Source: Mortierella sp. BCC40632 (taxonomy: Eukaryota; Mortierellomycota; Mortierellomycetes; Mortierellales; Mortierellaceae). Taken from it: DNA of 64,000 bases. Below are positions 44,601-55,586 of this stretch, piece after piece. A program made the translations under genes and the position numbers. Under the pieces are notes generated by a model. The model ran no database searches. It was not told the DNA's origin and worked only from the letters and a program-made list of their open reading frames with translations. The first letter of the stretch is position 1, and every line of letters starts with the position of its first letter. The stretch spans positions 860,001-924,000 of the forward strand of contig WAEK01000005.1 in NCBI GenBank assembly GCA_011634665.1, given 5' to 3'.

Positions 44601-45467
44601 AGAGCAGAAAGCTCGACGGCAGTAGCTCAAGGCGACGAGAGTGAAGCCAAGAGACGATATGGTCAACTAAAGACTCAATTTGTCGAGATGACAAAGGAGA
44701 GGATTGCAATTCTGAAGAAAACCAAAAGTTGCCAGATCGAGAAAGAAAGCATGCCAGCAGCGATTTCTCCACAGCAGAAATACTGCTTGCGAGGGACGAT
44801 GGTAACGGACGGATATCAGTTGCGGCTGCTTGCGTACCGTCCTCTAGATCCAAAGACTGAAAAGTTTCAAAGGCCCAGGATCAAAGCCGAGGCAGCCAAC
44901 GCGAGTGCTCATCCTCTGAACGTAGGCCGAACCACTATCCGGTATGCGACAGAGCTCTTTGCGAACAAAGAGACTGTTTTACAGCTTGTTGGCGATAGCT
45001 ACGTGGTGATTGGGGTTGACCCAGGGATAGCGGAGCTTGTCACAGCAGAGGACATACAACTGGCACACACAGGGGATGAGACACCTAATGCAACTCGTCA
45101 AGGAGACAGACGGGATCAATGCAGTAGAGCAAACGATAGTCCCAGTAATTAATATGGTGTGTATTGTGTAGACCAAAGTGAGGAGAGTAGCTAACGATTT
45201 AATCGTTTTATTTGTGGATGACAGGCAAAAGGGATGGGAATCATTGTCTGCCTAGTTGACGAGTTCAAGACATCGCGGCAATGCTGCCTCTGTGGTTTGA
45301 AAACAGAGGAGATGAAAAGAAATCTTGTATGCAAGGCAGGAGGAGGGGTCCAGCATGATGCAAGCCGTGATCGTGATATCAATGGGGCTCACAACATGGC
45401 AATGGCGGCACACCACTGGTTGTCCAAGATGGAATGGCCATGGTTCTTGCGCCGGATAACCAACTAG
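41621..45467 (+). CDS. FEN1/XPG-like flap nuclease fused to Fanzor/TnpB-like RuvC protein (RuvC part degenerate)
   Basis: Five exons: 41621-42722, 42856-43209, 43298-44037, 44112-about 45156, 45225-45467. Residues 1-300 are a FEN1/XPG/Rad2 domain: MGVKQAW start and metal-binding acids at D31 (VHIDLF), D87 (IHIDG), E186 and D188 (SGEAD), D208 and D210 (TTDSD) and D261 (SGNDYC, with the H3TH-like stretch NLKGFGITKNQ). Skipping intron 1 would end the protein at a TAA; splicing at gtaagt instead continues in phase through an acidic linker into a long basic region with a TnpB/Fanzor-type block (CLRGTMVTDGYQLRLL), RuvC-I (VIGVDPGIAELVTAED) and, in exon 5, RuvC-III with zinc-finger part (VDEFKTSRQCCLCG...SRDRDINGAHN). 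RuvC-II is not found, and the frame shifts by one between about 45020 and 45076. The second zinc CxxC is incomplete. The fusion is seen in the sequence; activity is doubtful. Confidence 0.75.
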
Positions 45468-45630
45468 GAGCGCTCTGCTCCCCAAGTCGAGTGTGGAGCT
45501 CGACAATAATTATCCCGTATTGGTAAGCAATTCATGGGCAATTCACGGAGATGCAAGCCAGGCCAACTCAAACATAACCAGTAGTGGATGCTAACCCTCT
45601 CTTTCACTCTTTCACTCCTATTTTTTTGAC

Positions 45631-45670
45631 TGGCGAATTTGCCTATTAAACCTTACGGTTTAAGGGATAG
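45631..45670 (-). repeat. Right terminal inverted repeat of the Fanzor element
   Basis: Ends ACGGTTTAAGGGATAG, the exact complement of the left end; the inner part TGGCGAATTTGCCT matches the complement of the left AGGCAAAAATGCCA with three mismatches. Also contains the palindrome AAACCTTACGGTTT. Confidence 0.65.
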
Positions 45671-46453
45671 AGTGGCGAATAAATCCAAGAACTTTTTTTT
45701 ACATACTGATGCAAAACAAAAGACATATGCCTTACCACATCCCTAAGCCTCATATCATCAACGAGTGATGTCAAGAAAGCTGTGGTGTTCATCATTTCTG
45801 GATCTCTGTCTGTGTGCATCTCGAGCAAGATACGAAGGAGTCGACAATAGGGACCGTTTGACAATTCATCAGCTCAAGGAGAACAGACTTAGTAGTAGTC
45901 AACTACCATATTCTCACTGCATAATTGGTCGAAAGTTGTTTGCGGATGAAATACGAGGATGGTCAGCATCTTTCATTGCAATGCCTTCACGTTTTACTAC
46001 AGACTTCTTCGCTCTTCGATTTAAACCAGGCCCTTTTTTCTAATGTTGGTTGAAATGAGTATTCTCGGATGACTGTCTATTAAATTACTTGGATGGTGCA
46101 ACGGTCGATTATCTTTACTTGAAGGATCCACTGGAAACAAGCAAAGCTAGATCGCTCCCCGGGAATTATCCCACAGTCGATATTTGCTCAGGCAACTGAG
46201 GACGCGAAATGTCTCACGCAAACAAGAAGACTGCGAGTGAAACGACAAGTGGTTGATATTATACAGGGAGATGTCAGATGAGGTATTTATCCATATTGAG
46301 CAAAATATATTTGTGTATCACCTCGTTCCGAGTCTTCAATGCCGTGCAAAATGCAATTCAGGCACTCTTTTCCTCTGCTATTCATTTTATAGTCCGCTCT
46401 AGTAAACAGCATATCTTTATCTAACTAACTAAAGCCCGAGAACTGGGAGAGCC
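45671..46453. other. Intergenic, with a short coding-like relic on the minus strand
   Basis: 783 bp between the Fanzor element and the 3' end of the F-BAR gene. Minus strand 45864-45710 reads SNGPYCRLLRILLEMHTDRD and FLTSLVDDMRLRDVVRHMSF without stops, protein-like but unassigned. It runs into the right end of the element, so the element could have landed in an already dying gene. Nothing else supportable. Confidence 0.4.
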
Positions 46454-48775
46454 TTATGCTATTGGTTCAGTAAAGTTGCTTGGGAAGAGACCGCGTCGAC
46501 TTCCATGAAGAGAGCTATATAAATCGCCCTCCCACCAGCCATCTTCACGGGTGTACAAGACAGCTAGGATATCTCCCTCTTTCAAACTAAGTTCCTCTGG
46601 AATAGTTGCTTCATACTCATACAAAACACGAACTAGGGAGTGACTAGTTAGGCTCTTGCGCTTCAGTAGTAAAAATCATGAGGAAATCATTGTGTTCAAA
46701 GTGACTTGGATTACCATAAAAAAGTACAGGTCTACCATCCTGAGAAACCTGTTGCTGGCCCGGCTGTGACAGCTGGCCAATCGGAGCTGATTGCTGTGGG
46801 GGATGGTAGGTGGTCGCAGCTGCCAATCTTTCTCCGGTGCTGTGGGGATACTCTCCAGTAAAGTTCGGAGGGGTACTCCCTTCAGCAAGTAAATTGTGCC
46901 TATCGGGGGTTGGGTGATGTCTTGAGAAAGCAGCGGTATTTGGGTCGCTTGCTACTTCCGATAGAGGTGTGAAGGTTGCCTGTGGTATCGGATCTGGCAG
47001 TCGATTAACCTTCACAGAGCCGCTGACGTCGAGCGATATTCCCAAGGTATTAGCAAGAGGGTATGCTTGGCGATCAGTTTCTGGATAGGATATGGCTTCT
47101 TCCATTGACTGGCTAATAGGGTTAGTGTGACCTGTGGCGAGATTGTGATGGGAATCGTCTCCAACTTGTAAACGAGAAGTAGTTTCTTCATCTAGTTTGA
47201 AAACATTGCTACCGATTGCCAAGGCTACCTGAACTGGAGCAGAAACATTATCGGACTCTGTCACATCGACAGATCCACTCTTTGAGTGAGGTGTTTGATA
47301 TTTGACCGACTGCTGCAACGGAGTTGGCTGATGAGGTCCCGGAGGCGTCTTTGCAGTAGGGCCTGCCGAATGACCTTGTGGTAAGATAGGGCGCTCCATT
47401 GATGCTAATGACTGTATATCAGGGATTTCTCCTCCAGTTGCACAGCTGTCAATAAAGCACTTTATATTCTGTTGGACATCGCACTGCTCCAATGACATTC
47501 GAATCCGTTCACATGACTAGAGTGAAGATGAGGAAGATAGCTGTTAATCAAACTGAAGCCACTACGGACAAATCATGATAGCGGTATTTTTCTACCTCGT
47601 CGTCCTCTACACAGGTGCTAGAAAGGATGTTGGCATAGTTCCATAGTGTCGTGCGAAGGTAATCAACTCTTTGTTCTTCCATCAACTGAAATTTCTGTAG
47701 AGCAATAGGTGAGCAAGGCGTTAGAAGCGACTCAAATTCCCAAGCGCTGAGCAATTTTGACGATTTCATCCAGTCTTACATCGCATGCTACTCTCCATTC
47801 AGTAATCCATTTGTCGTTAATATCTTGGAGTTGTCGTAAACTAGTGTGATATTCCACTTCTGTATTGTAGAATTCGATCATGATGGTGAGTCTACAGTAA
47901 ATAGTAGTGAGTCTAGTGATTCACAAAAGCCAAATAATAATCGACCCGACCCGACTCGACTTTTTTTTTTTTTTTTTTTCCCTCTGATATCTCTATTTTT
48001 AAAAAATAATAAAAATAATAATCGGATCGAGTATTATTTGGCTTTTGAGAGTCGCTAGTAGGCTCCACAAACGTATCAAAGTCATTACCTGCTGTTCTCG
48101 AGGCACTCTCTGATTTAGCGGAGGGTTTGCTGAAATCTTTTCCTGCAAGACTTAGCTTTGGTGCTGAGAATGACTTTGTCCGGATGCACTCTTGATCATA
48201 CTTGTCTTTCGCCTAGTTGGATATCAAGCGATAGCTGATGTTGGCATGACTAGCAGAAGGAAACCGCTAGAGTGAAACAGTTTCTGCTAAAGAAGTTGCA
48301 TCTTACTTTCGCAAGCTGCTGTAAGTAGAGTTGTTTATTCCTGAAGGTTTTGTCGACCGTGTATTGATGCTACACCCCAGGAGATGTCAAATGGTATCAT
48401 AGCGTTAGCCTTTCAGAACTCCAGAAATGGAAGAGAGGGGCGAGGGGAGGGGGAAAGCGGTTTGGGTACGCAAGTTCTTACCATTTTTCTCTTGCTCTTT
48501 TGGCTCGCATTGAATTCAGCAAGCGAAGACTCGAGCTGGTCCTTAATCTTGCTTGATAGCTCAAGGTGAGACTTCCCCATTGACTCAATTTCAAGTCTAA
48601 CAACATCCAGTGAATCGCGAAGAGATCTAAAGCCGATATGTCAGAATAAGTGCTCGGCCAAGGAGACATTAAAGAGTCATAGTTTACTCTGGGTACCCTA
48701 GTTCATCCTTTCCGAGCGGAGACTTTGACAGCTTCAGCAATTTCTTCCCGTATTCTTCTTCTAGAGTCGCTCTAA

Positions 48776-48807
<32 letters not shown>

Positions 48808-49145
48808 GCCGAGGCGTTAGCTAGTTGGATAAAGAGACTCTAATAGAACAGCGTTAGATGCTTTACCTCGATTGGAACATGGTCAAAATCTCTTGGCAGG
48901 TTTGCTTCGCTTGCCGCATTCTTGTGACAAGTGTAGAGTAGCCAGCATCGTCTTCGCCCTTTCAAATTGTCGTAGAAATCGCAATGGTTTCTGTCAGAAA
49001 GAAAAATCCTATTTGTATGCTGAGATAGATGGGAATGACCTTCTAGTCTATGCTCCTTTACCCAAAAGTTCTGCGAGAAGCGAGGCAGGCAATCTCCATT
49101 CGATTCTGAAAGCATCATGGAAGGTGAGGTGTGTGAAGGAAACAT
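46454..49145 (-). CDS. F-BAR and SH3 domain protein (Hof1/Cdc15/Imp2-like)
   Basis: Membrane-bending and actin-scaffold protein; fungal relatives act at the cytokinetic ring or endocytic sites. Ten exons (49062-49145, 48867-48958, 48697-48771, 48482-48626, 48307-48369, 48089-48212, 47780-47859, 47596-47694, 46715-47516, 46454-46632) join in phase to 580 residues. The F-BAR domain fills about residues 20-265: FSQNFW|GEDDAGYSTLVTRM, EEEYGKKLLKLS, SLRDSLDVVRLEIESMG, LAKAKDKYDQEC, FQLMEEQRVDYLRTTLWNY, ERIRMSLEQCDV. A Pro/Ser/Thr-rich unstructured linker follows, then a C-terminal SH3 (VLYEYEATIPEELSLKEGD, EDGWWEGDL, GLFPSNF). The start lies 117 bp from the divergent WDR7-like gene. One intron (47860-48088) is enlarged by a small inverted-repeat element. 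Confidence 0.9.
47913..48058. mobile_element. MITE-like inverted-repeat insertion in an F-BAR intron
   Basis: Two 37-bp arms, 47913-47949 (ctagtgattcacaaaagcca...) and 48022-48058, are inverted copies with 32 of 37 positions matching, including the perfect core CAAAAGCCAAATAAT. They enclose T20 and an A/T-rich stretch. Without this 146-bp piece the host intron would be about 83 bp, typical for the gene. No clear target duplication is visible, so the transposon family is not assigned. Confidence 0.6.
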
Positions 49146-49262
49146 GCAGCTGCGGCGACACACGCTGCACGATCTTGTGACTCTTTTCGATCAGGGGGAC
49201 AAATAGGCATGTGTTCCATTAAGTCACAGCCATCCTTCTTCCCTTGGAGCACACGTCCTAGC
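49146..49262. promoter_or_regulatory. 117-bp divergent promoter of F-BAR and WDR7-like genes
   Basis: Only 117 bp separate the two start codons, so 5' UTRs and promoter elements of both genes must overlap or be very short. No clear TATA box on either strand. Confidence 0.6.
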
Positions 49263-52200
49263 ATGGCGTCGGCCTCATTGTCCATTCCTATCGCATTCTG
49301 GGCGTCAGGAATCGCGTTAGATTCCATTTCATATGTGGCAACGTGCTTGGAATACATTATTGCTGGGTTCGTCGATGGACACATTGGCATCTTTCGATGT
49401 GAAAGCAAGCGGTCAGCTGTGGAGCCAGGAATTGAAGTATGAAGCACAAGACTGTTGTTGGAATATGTTCTTGCCTAAGCTGAAACACTTACTTATGCTG
49501 ACTCTGCCTTGGCCATACCATAGCTTCATGCCTACTCGCTATTAGTCGGTCATTCATCGCGCATCACGGCTATTACATGTGTCCAAATGGAGGGCGAGCC
49601 AACCTCGGAGCCAGAATGGGCAATTTTAAGCGCTTCAGACGACGGGTAAGTCGTCGGGATATCATGTGCCTGTCGTTTTGGTACGACAGAGTAGTAACCT
49701 CTCAGTTTAATGTACAGTGAAGTCAAGAAATGGAGCCTTTCTGACGGGAGGTGTCTCCAGTCGAACGCCAGTGCATTCATTGGAGTGCCGTCCTACCTCT
49801 GTGCTATCTCGCCACCGGATAAAGTAAGTCGTAGCGCTGTCCTCTAAACCGTGCAAGCATGCTTTCATGTAATCCCAGGCTAACAACCTTGACTTCAGGT
49901 TTCATTCAGTCAAAGTCTGATACTCTGCACAGGACAGTCAAATGAGGCGTGTATCCTTGATTCGACATCATTAGAGGTCGTCCGAGTTTGGGGCGGCCAC
50001 CAGAACTGGATTCACTGTGCACCGATTTCCGGAGGAGGTAAGGTTAAATTCGCCAAATCTTTATTTGATATGATCATCAAAGTGACCAGTTAGACTAAAG
50101 ACAGCGAATTCCACCCGAATGGTTAGATCAGCAGCACTTTAGAATTTTGTCCGTCTCGCCCGAGAGCAAACTGACGCTCTGGACTTTGGACACCACGAGC
50201 CTTGCAATTACCAAAACAAAATCCTTCGATCATTGCCTTTCGACTCAGGGACGCATCTTGAGTTTGGTTTCGTGCGAGGATGAGATGTCAACAGTAGCCA
50301 TTGTATCGAAGCATGTTGTCCAGGTATGCTCATTCTGTTTTTATCCACACTTTCACAAACTACTCAAGTCTATATTATGCTTGATCCTTACACTACGTCC
50401 TTTTTGAAGGTGATTCATTTAGAAGGATTGCAAATTGAAAGCGGCTACCTTATCCCGTGCCCCAACTCGAGCCTCTTTGCGGGCGCAAGATTCACTAGCA
50501 GCACTGAGATTGCCCTTTGGACGCAGGTAAGGATCTTTACTTGGCGAAAATGCTGGACCCAATGTAAAGCTCTGATCTCTGAGTGGAGGGAACGAGAGGA
50601 CAATTGACTTTACTAAATACTAAACCTCGATAGTCGGGTCAAGTTTACATCTACTCAATCCCAGATCTCCATTCGAGGAGTGCCAGCGCTAGTCTCAGCC
50701 CCATCCAAGAGTTTTCCTTACTAGATTGCCAATCCGAATCTGAGGCTATGCCAGCTAGCGATGGTAAGGCACTGCTGCGTTTGAATATCTAGTAACTACA
50801 TTGGTAATCTGACCTCTAATACTTACGAATTAGAATGTCATGAAGCAACCTCATCGATCTCCCCACATAGTGTAGTAGTCGTTCGCCTCGGAGAAACACA
50901 CTTTTGCTTAAGCCTCCATCTACACGCTAGCAGACTGTATTGTTATAGCCGTTTGCTAATTAGTGACGAAGCCAGGCCTCCCAGGAGCTCAGGTAGTTTG
51001 TTGTTGTTGTTATTTCTGTGTTGCAAAGGGTTTTGTCGCCAAATTTCCAGCGATCTTTCTCTTACCCGTCTTCTGTTTCTTCCTACTTAGAAGCTGAGAG
51101 AAAGAATATTCCTTGCTCCCCTGTGCAATGGTTCTCTGGTAGAGATACATCATTTCCGCCATCCCAAGTGACATCATCAGTTATGGTGGACGACTCTACT
51201 GTAGCTATTGGTCTTGGTTCGTATCATTTTCATTACTACTTTTATATCAAAACTGCTCTAGATTGATTGTTTAGCCTATCTAATACCGAGAGCTTTCTTT
51301 AGGAAATGGAGAGACATGGATATTGGGGATTGATGAGGCTATCTACTGCCTCTCGAATGGATTCTCCTCTCCACCCCCTGTGCAAGCAAAGATTCTCAAG
51401 GGCCATACTGGACCTATCACCAATGTCTTCACATCAAATGAATTAATGGAACGTTTGTTCATCTTGACCGGAGGCCAAGACTGCTCTGCACGAATTTGGA
51501 GCATCGAGTAGGTTTTTTTTTTTTTTTTTTTTTTTCTCTTTCCTTTCTTTTTCGGGAAAATCTCGGGCCTACCACTTCGTAATTTGTCATCAATAGAGGC
51601 ACCACGACTAATGAAGAAAGGTCTTCATCAATATTAGGACCTGCGGCGAGGTTGCTTGTTTTATCAATCATTGCAGACCAATCTCAGTCTTTATGCAAGT
51701 CCCAGAGGATGTGAACTCGAGAGTTAGAAGAGGCATAATTTCTGTCGCAGAAGATAACTCTGTTGCAATTCTTTCCATTGAGGAAATGAGCTGGTACGCA
51801 AGCACCTTATCTATTCGGGAACTGGACCTGCCTTCCAAAAATACAAGATAGCTAACCTCGTTCTATTTATCTAATTCCTCTAGTCTCTATCTCTTTGCAG
51901 GGTATGAAAGCACGATCCTATCAATTCAGTGGAGGCCCCTGGAGGACTATGTCATTCTTTGCTACGCAGATGACTCTGCGTTTGTTTGGCAGGTATAGTA
52001 CAAATGGCATTCGAAGTTGGCGAGGTCATTATAATGCATATCCTTACTATCAGGGTTGTTAATAGGTTCAAACTGGACATCTGGATCGCATTGTCCAAGG
52101 TAGCAAGGCTCGGGATATAATGACTGACGAACGCTTCAACACATGGTAAGTTTTTACAGTTAAGCTTGTCTGACGCTTATTTTTAAGGAAGTTATACTCG

Positions 52201-53969
52201 GCGCCCCTCGTATGTGCTTACTCATTCTCACCACCTCCTGAAAATAGCAAAGTTTCTCATGCAAGAGTCCCCACGCTTACGTCTCCATTTGATTGCTTTA
52301 CAGTTCCAATGGCAAGCACATGTAAGTTCAGCACTTATCACACCTCTGGCATAGTTGGAATACTAAAGCTCTACCCGCTGACATGTCTTTCTGTGAAGCG
52401 AACGTCCCTGTGCTTCTAGTGCACATAAAACAAATCCTTGCAAAGCTTCCCATGGCTCGAACGCTACAACAACAAGACAGCCTTGAACCCCCAAAGACAT
52501 CGACCTTAAAAGAACGATCCTCGACATTTAGTAGAGCAGGATCTTCCTCTCGTCTATTGCCTTCAGCGCCTTCGGCCAAGGTGAGAACAAAAGATGAGGA
52601 TGCTGGAGAGACTCGAGTTCAGCCTTATCTGAGAGCTGCCAAGGCGATCCTCGGCGTCTTTTTAGAGGAAGATGACGCACACACTCGATACATCAGGAAC
52701 CTTCTTAACATATCGCATCCACCGCCGACTTCATCGATTGGAGTAAGAGGGTGAGTATCTATTGGCGACTGGTGAAGCATTGACTGTAATCATCCTAGTG
52801 TAACTTAACTAACTTCTATTTAAATAGGGTGCATGGCAACCTTTCCTTGTTATCCACATCATCTCTAGGGGTCAGTGATTCCTGGGGCATTTCACCAACA
52901 ATGACCGCTCTAAAGCTGCTCTCGATAATCTCAATCAGCAAATCCATCGCCTCATTGGAAGGTGTGAGTGCTGAAGTCGATACTTGGACAAAGGAATATT
53001 GCAGTACCTTGCAGGATACTGTTGGTTCAAAATATTGTCAGCCATCTCTATCGTTTTTGGTAAAGTTCTGGCAAGACCCACAAGGTAACTATAGTGATCT
53101 ACTGCAGTCGCATGATAGACTTCAGCTCATATCTTTGTTCTCTAATAATAATCGTATCTTTTCTAATTGCCCAAATTATGTGCCATAGTTGAAATTCAAG
53201 ATGCGGCAAAAACTATTATCCTGTCAACTATTCAGAGAATGTCAAATAGTGGGCTGACGTCACTCGTTCAATACTGGTCAACCTTCTGTAAGTTTATGTG
53301 CTATTACTGCTCTCAAACTGGAAAACTACTTTATTAGGATATTAACAGCTTGCTGTAGTGCCGGCTGCTGTTCACTCCGATCTAAACTGTAGTCAATATA
53401 TGGCCCGCTCTGCTATTATTCTCGGGATAATTGGAGCAGAAAACGCAGGAGCACTACCAGAGAGGTAAATATTGAGGGCCTTTAACAAATGGATCAAGAA
53501 TCAATACTTGTATAAATTGATTTGACTCGACTATATGCGATTAATTTTTCATTATCTATAACCCCTAGAGTGAGAAAGCTAGTTGCATTGTCATTGACGA
53601 TCCTTCTAAATGACGACTCCCGAGTATCCTATAAGCTTTCATCCATCGATCTTCTGGCGCATGGACTCTTAACCTGGCAGCCATTCATTCGTGCTGATGC
53701 AGTACTCAGGACTCTATTTGGGCTTGCTATGGATTCTACTCAAGCGAATAATAGTCTTATATCTCGTCGATCTCGCCGCGCAATAGCCCAGATAGCGACC
53801 CTAAATGGACCATTGTTTGTGACAACTCTCTCACAGGAAATCCACGACGCAAAAAGACCTTCTGACCGTGCTGGTTTGCTCAAGTTAATTTCAGTCTTCT
53901 CGCGCAAAGTATGACGACCTCTTGTGTTTGGTGTTCAAGCCCTTTTGCTGTCTAAATAACTTACTAGCT

Positions 53970-54013
<44 letters not shown>

Positions 54014-54721
54014 GCCCCCATGTCCTATATAGTGGTGCCGCAAAACTGGCAGAAGCTATTGTAAAGTCACTCGATCCAACAACTCCAAACTTTCGAGAGC
54101 AACTTCTGCCTATTGGAACTTCTGTCATGATGGACCTAGTGCACTCTTTTCCTCAGTTGGACTTTCATATGGGATCACAAAAGCTTGCTGCAGGAACGTC
54201 GGAAGGTGCCATCATTGTCTACGATCTCCATACAGCAACAAGATGGCAGATCTTAGAGGGGCATTCAAAGGCTGTTTCAGCAGTTTCTTTCTCGCGAGAT
54301 GGCAGAACTATTGCATCTTGCTCGATACAGGATGGCACGGTGAGATTCTGGCACCCTAACCCAGGTTTTTTTGCCATGATAATGAGTGGCAATGGCTTGT
54401 GGGGTCAGAGACAACCGTCCCCCGCTGTGAACCAAGGCCAGCATGGCAGCTTGTCTTCACTCTCATCGCAAATGTCTATTCGGGTGTTTGAGTTCGCCCT
54501 CCAACCTTCGTCTACATCAGGTACTACTCAGGCTGAGAGACAGCAATACGAATGTTACATTGCCCGAAAACTCGCTCACTCGTCTCTTTTTTTTTTTTTT
54601 TTTTTGTTAATGTGGCCTAGAACCGGAGGACCTTCTCAGAGATCAGATTCATTTTGAATGGACTAGTGATAGAGCTGTTAAACTAACAGCCCTTGACCAT
54701 GTTATGTCGTTCAATGTATAA
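49263..54721 (+). CDS. WDR7: WDR7 (rabconnectin-3 beta)-like WD-repeat protein
   Basis: WDR7 works with DMXL/Rav1 in V-ATPase assembly. N-terminal WD repeats, a helical middle and two C-terminal WD repeats match the family in order: SLSIPIAFWASG, GHSSRITAITC, SGGDQQHFRILSVSPES, ILKGHTGPITNVF, TGGQDCSARIWSIE, SIQWRPLEDYVIL, AFVWQ, LLSIISISKSIAS, AIILGIIGAENAG, LLAHGLLTWQPFI, AAGTSEGAIIVYDL, LEGHSKAVSAVSFSRDGRTIA, ending LTALDHVMSFNV. Exons traced in phase include 49546-49645, 49718-49823, 49899-50037, 50127-50323, 50410-50526, 50634-50763, 50834-50992, 51091-51216, 51303-51507, 51617-51793, 51884-51992, 52066-52145, 52248-52321, 52399-52750, 52828-53084, 53189-53287, 53395-53464, 53569-53908, 54013-54520, 54621-54721 (about 1,190 residues). 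The junction at 49386-49545 after exon 1 is unresolved. Confidence 0.87.
53973..54010. repeat. Poly(T)38 before a splice acceptor in the WDR7-like gene
   Basis: 38 T residues run directly into the acceptor ag at 54011-54012, forming an extreme polypyrimidine tract. Several other introns in this window carry T17-T29 tracts. Confidence 0.9.
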
Positions 54722-55094
54722 ACTGAGATACTTTCACGCAGTACCTCCAAGAGCTTGAATATCCCAAATATGTAGTCCGGTACCATGAACTTGTAGAACT
54801 TGTGATACCTTTCAAATCTGCAACCTGGAGCAGAGTTAATTTCAGCTTTTGATTCGTGTGTTCAGACCTGATTCTTTTTTTAAAAGCCATCCCCCTCCTC
54901 CCCTCCAAAAAAAGGAACAAAGCTTTTCAGGGAGGTGTTTTGAAAGGCGGAAAACTCTAAACTGCCGCCTGTTAGCGATGTGAGATTCTGCAATAGCAAG
55001 AGTCCTAGAAAGAGCTACTGTTTATTAGAGGAAGAGGTAGAGGTATTTATACTGCTGCGCCTTCCCATTTAAAAAAGTTAGTTACATTTAAATA
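54722..55094. other. 3' flank of WDR7-like gene
   Basis: 373 bp between the WDR7-like stop and the minus-strand pseudogene. Nothing recognised. Confidence 0.5.
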
Positions 55095-55586
55095 CTATAG
55101 CTCTGGAGAGGGTTCTCTGGAACGTGAAGCTTCTACCACTAGGTGTTCCTTGAACAAGGAGGTGTTGGCCTTGTAAGCCTTCACATATCTCTCAAAGAGC
55201 TCGAGTTATCGCTCCTGATATGTCAGTACGCGGTCTCCTCGGACATTTTTTGTGTCCACCTGTTCTGGGAAATTCATCAAGGATAGGTTGTTGAGTTCTG
55301 TTCTCCTTCTTTTACTTCTTTAGATTTCCGGAGAAAATGCCTCAGCCTTTTCTATGTCCTTGCCGCATGATTTTTCGTATTTCTGGGTCATGGATCGAGA
55401 GAATGATAGTTCATCCTCTATGGCAACTTGGCAAGCATCACCCTTCGAGAGACAGTGGTCTCCAAATTTTTTTTTCGCCAAATATTTCCATTGTCTCTCC
55501 ACTGTCGAAATATTTTGCTCCGGCGGCTGGAGTGATTGTCAATAGGTCGACTGCTGTGGCTCGGTCTGCCCCTGTACCGACTCCAT
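55095..55586 (-). pseudogene. Pseudogene with three in-frame stops, unknown family
   Basis: One minus-strand frame from ATG at 55584-55586 to TAG at 55095-55097 (164 codons) is interrupted by exactly three stops: TGA after 15 codons, TAA near 55320 and TAA near 55205. Between them it is protein-like and hydrophilic: STVERQWKYLAKKKFGDHCL, SFSRSMTQKYEKSCGKDIEK, RVLTYQER, then LFERYVKAYKANTSLFKEHL and a Ser/Pro-rich end. No frameshifts are needed, so this is a fairly young dead gene. The family is not recognised; proximity to retroelements suggests, but does not prove, a transposon or expanded repeat family. Confidence 0.6.

Larger units (their letters stand above)
41055..45670 (+). mobile_element. 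TIR-bounded element carrying a FEN1-Fanzor fusion gene
   Basis: A 4.6-kb interval bounded by inverted repeats whose outer 16 bases (CTATCCCTTAAACCGT and its complement) are identical and whose inner parts share AGGCAAA...GCCA. It begins 76 bp after the ECM29 stop codon, so it probably entered the ECM29 3' flank. The only gene inside is the FEN1/Fanzor-like fusion (41621-45467); no DDE transposase is visible. No clear target duplication longer than AG/AG is seen. Fanzor proteins are known as passengers of several eukaryotic transposon classes. That this element moves itself is not shown. Confidence 0.6.
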
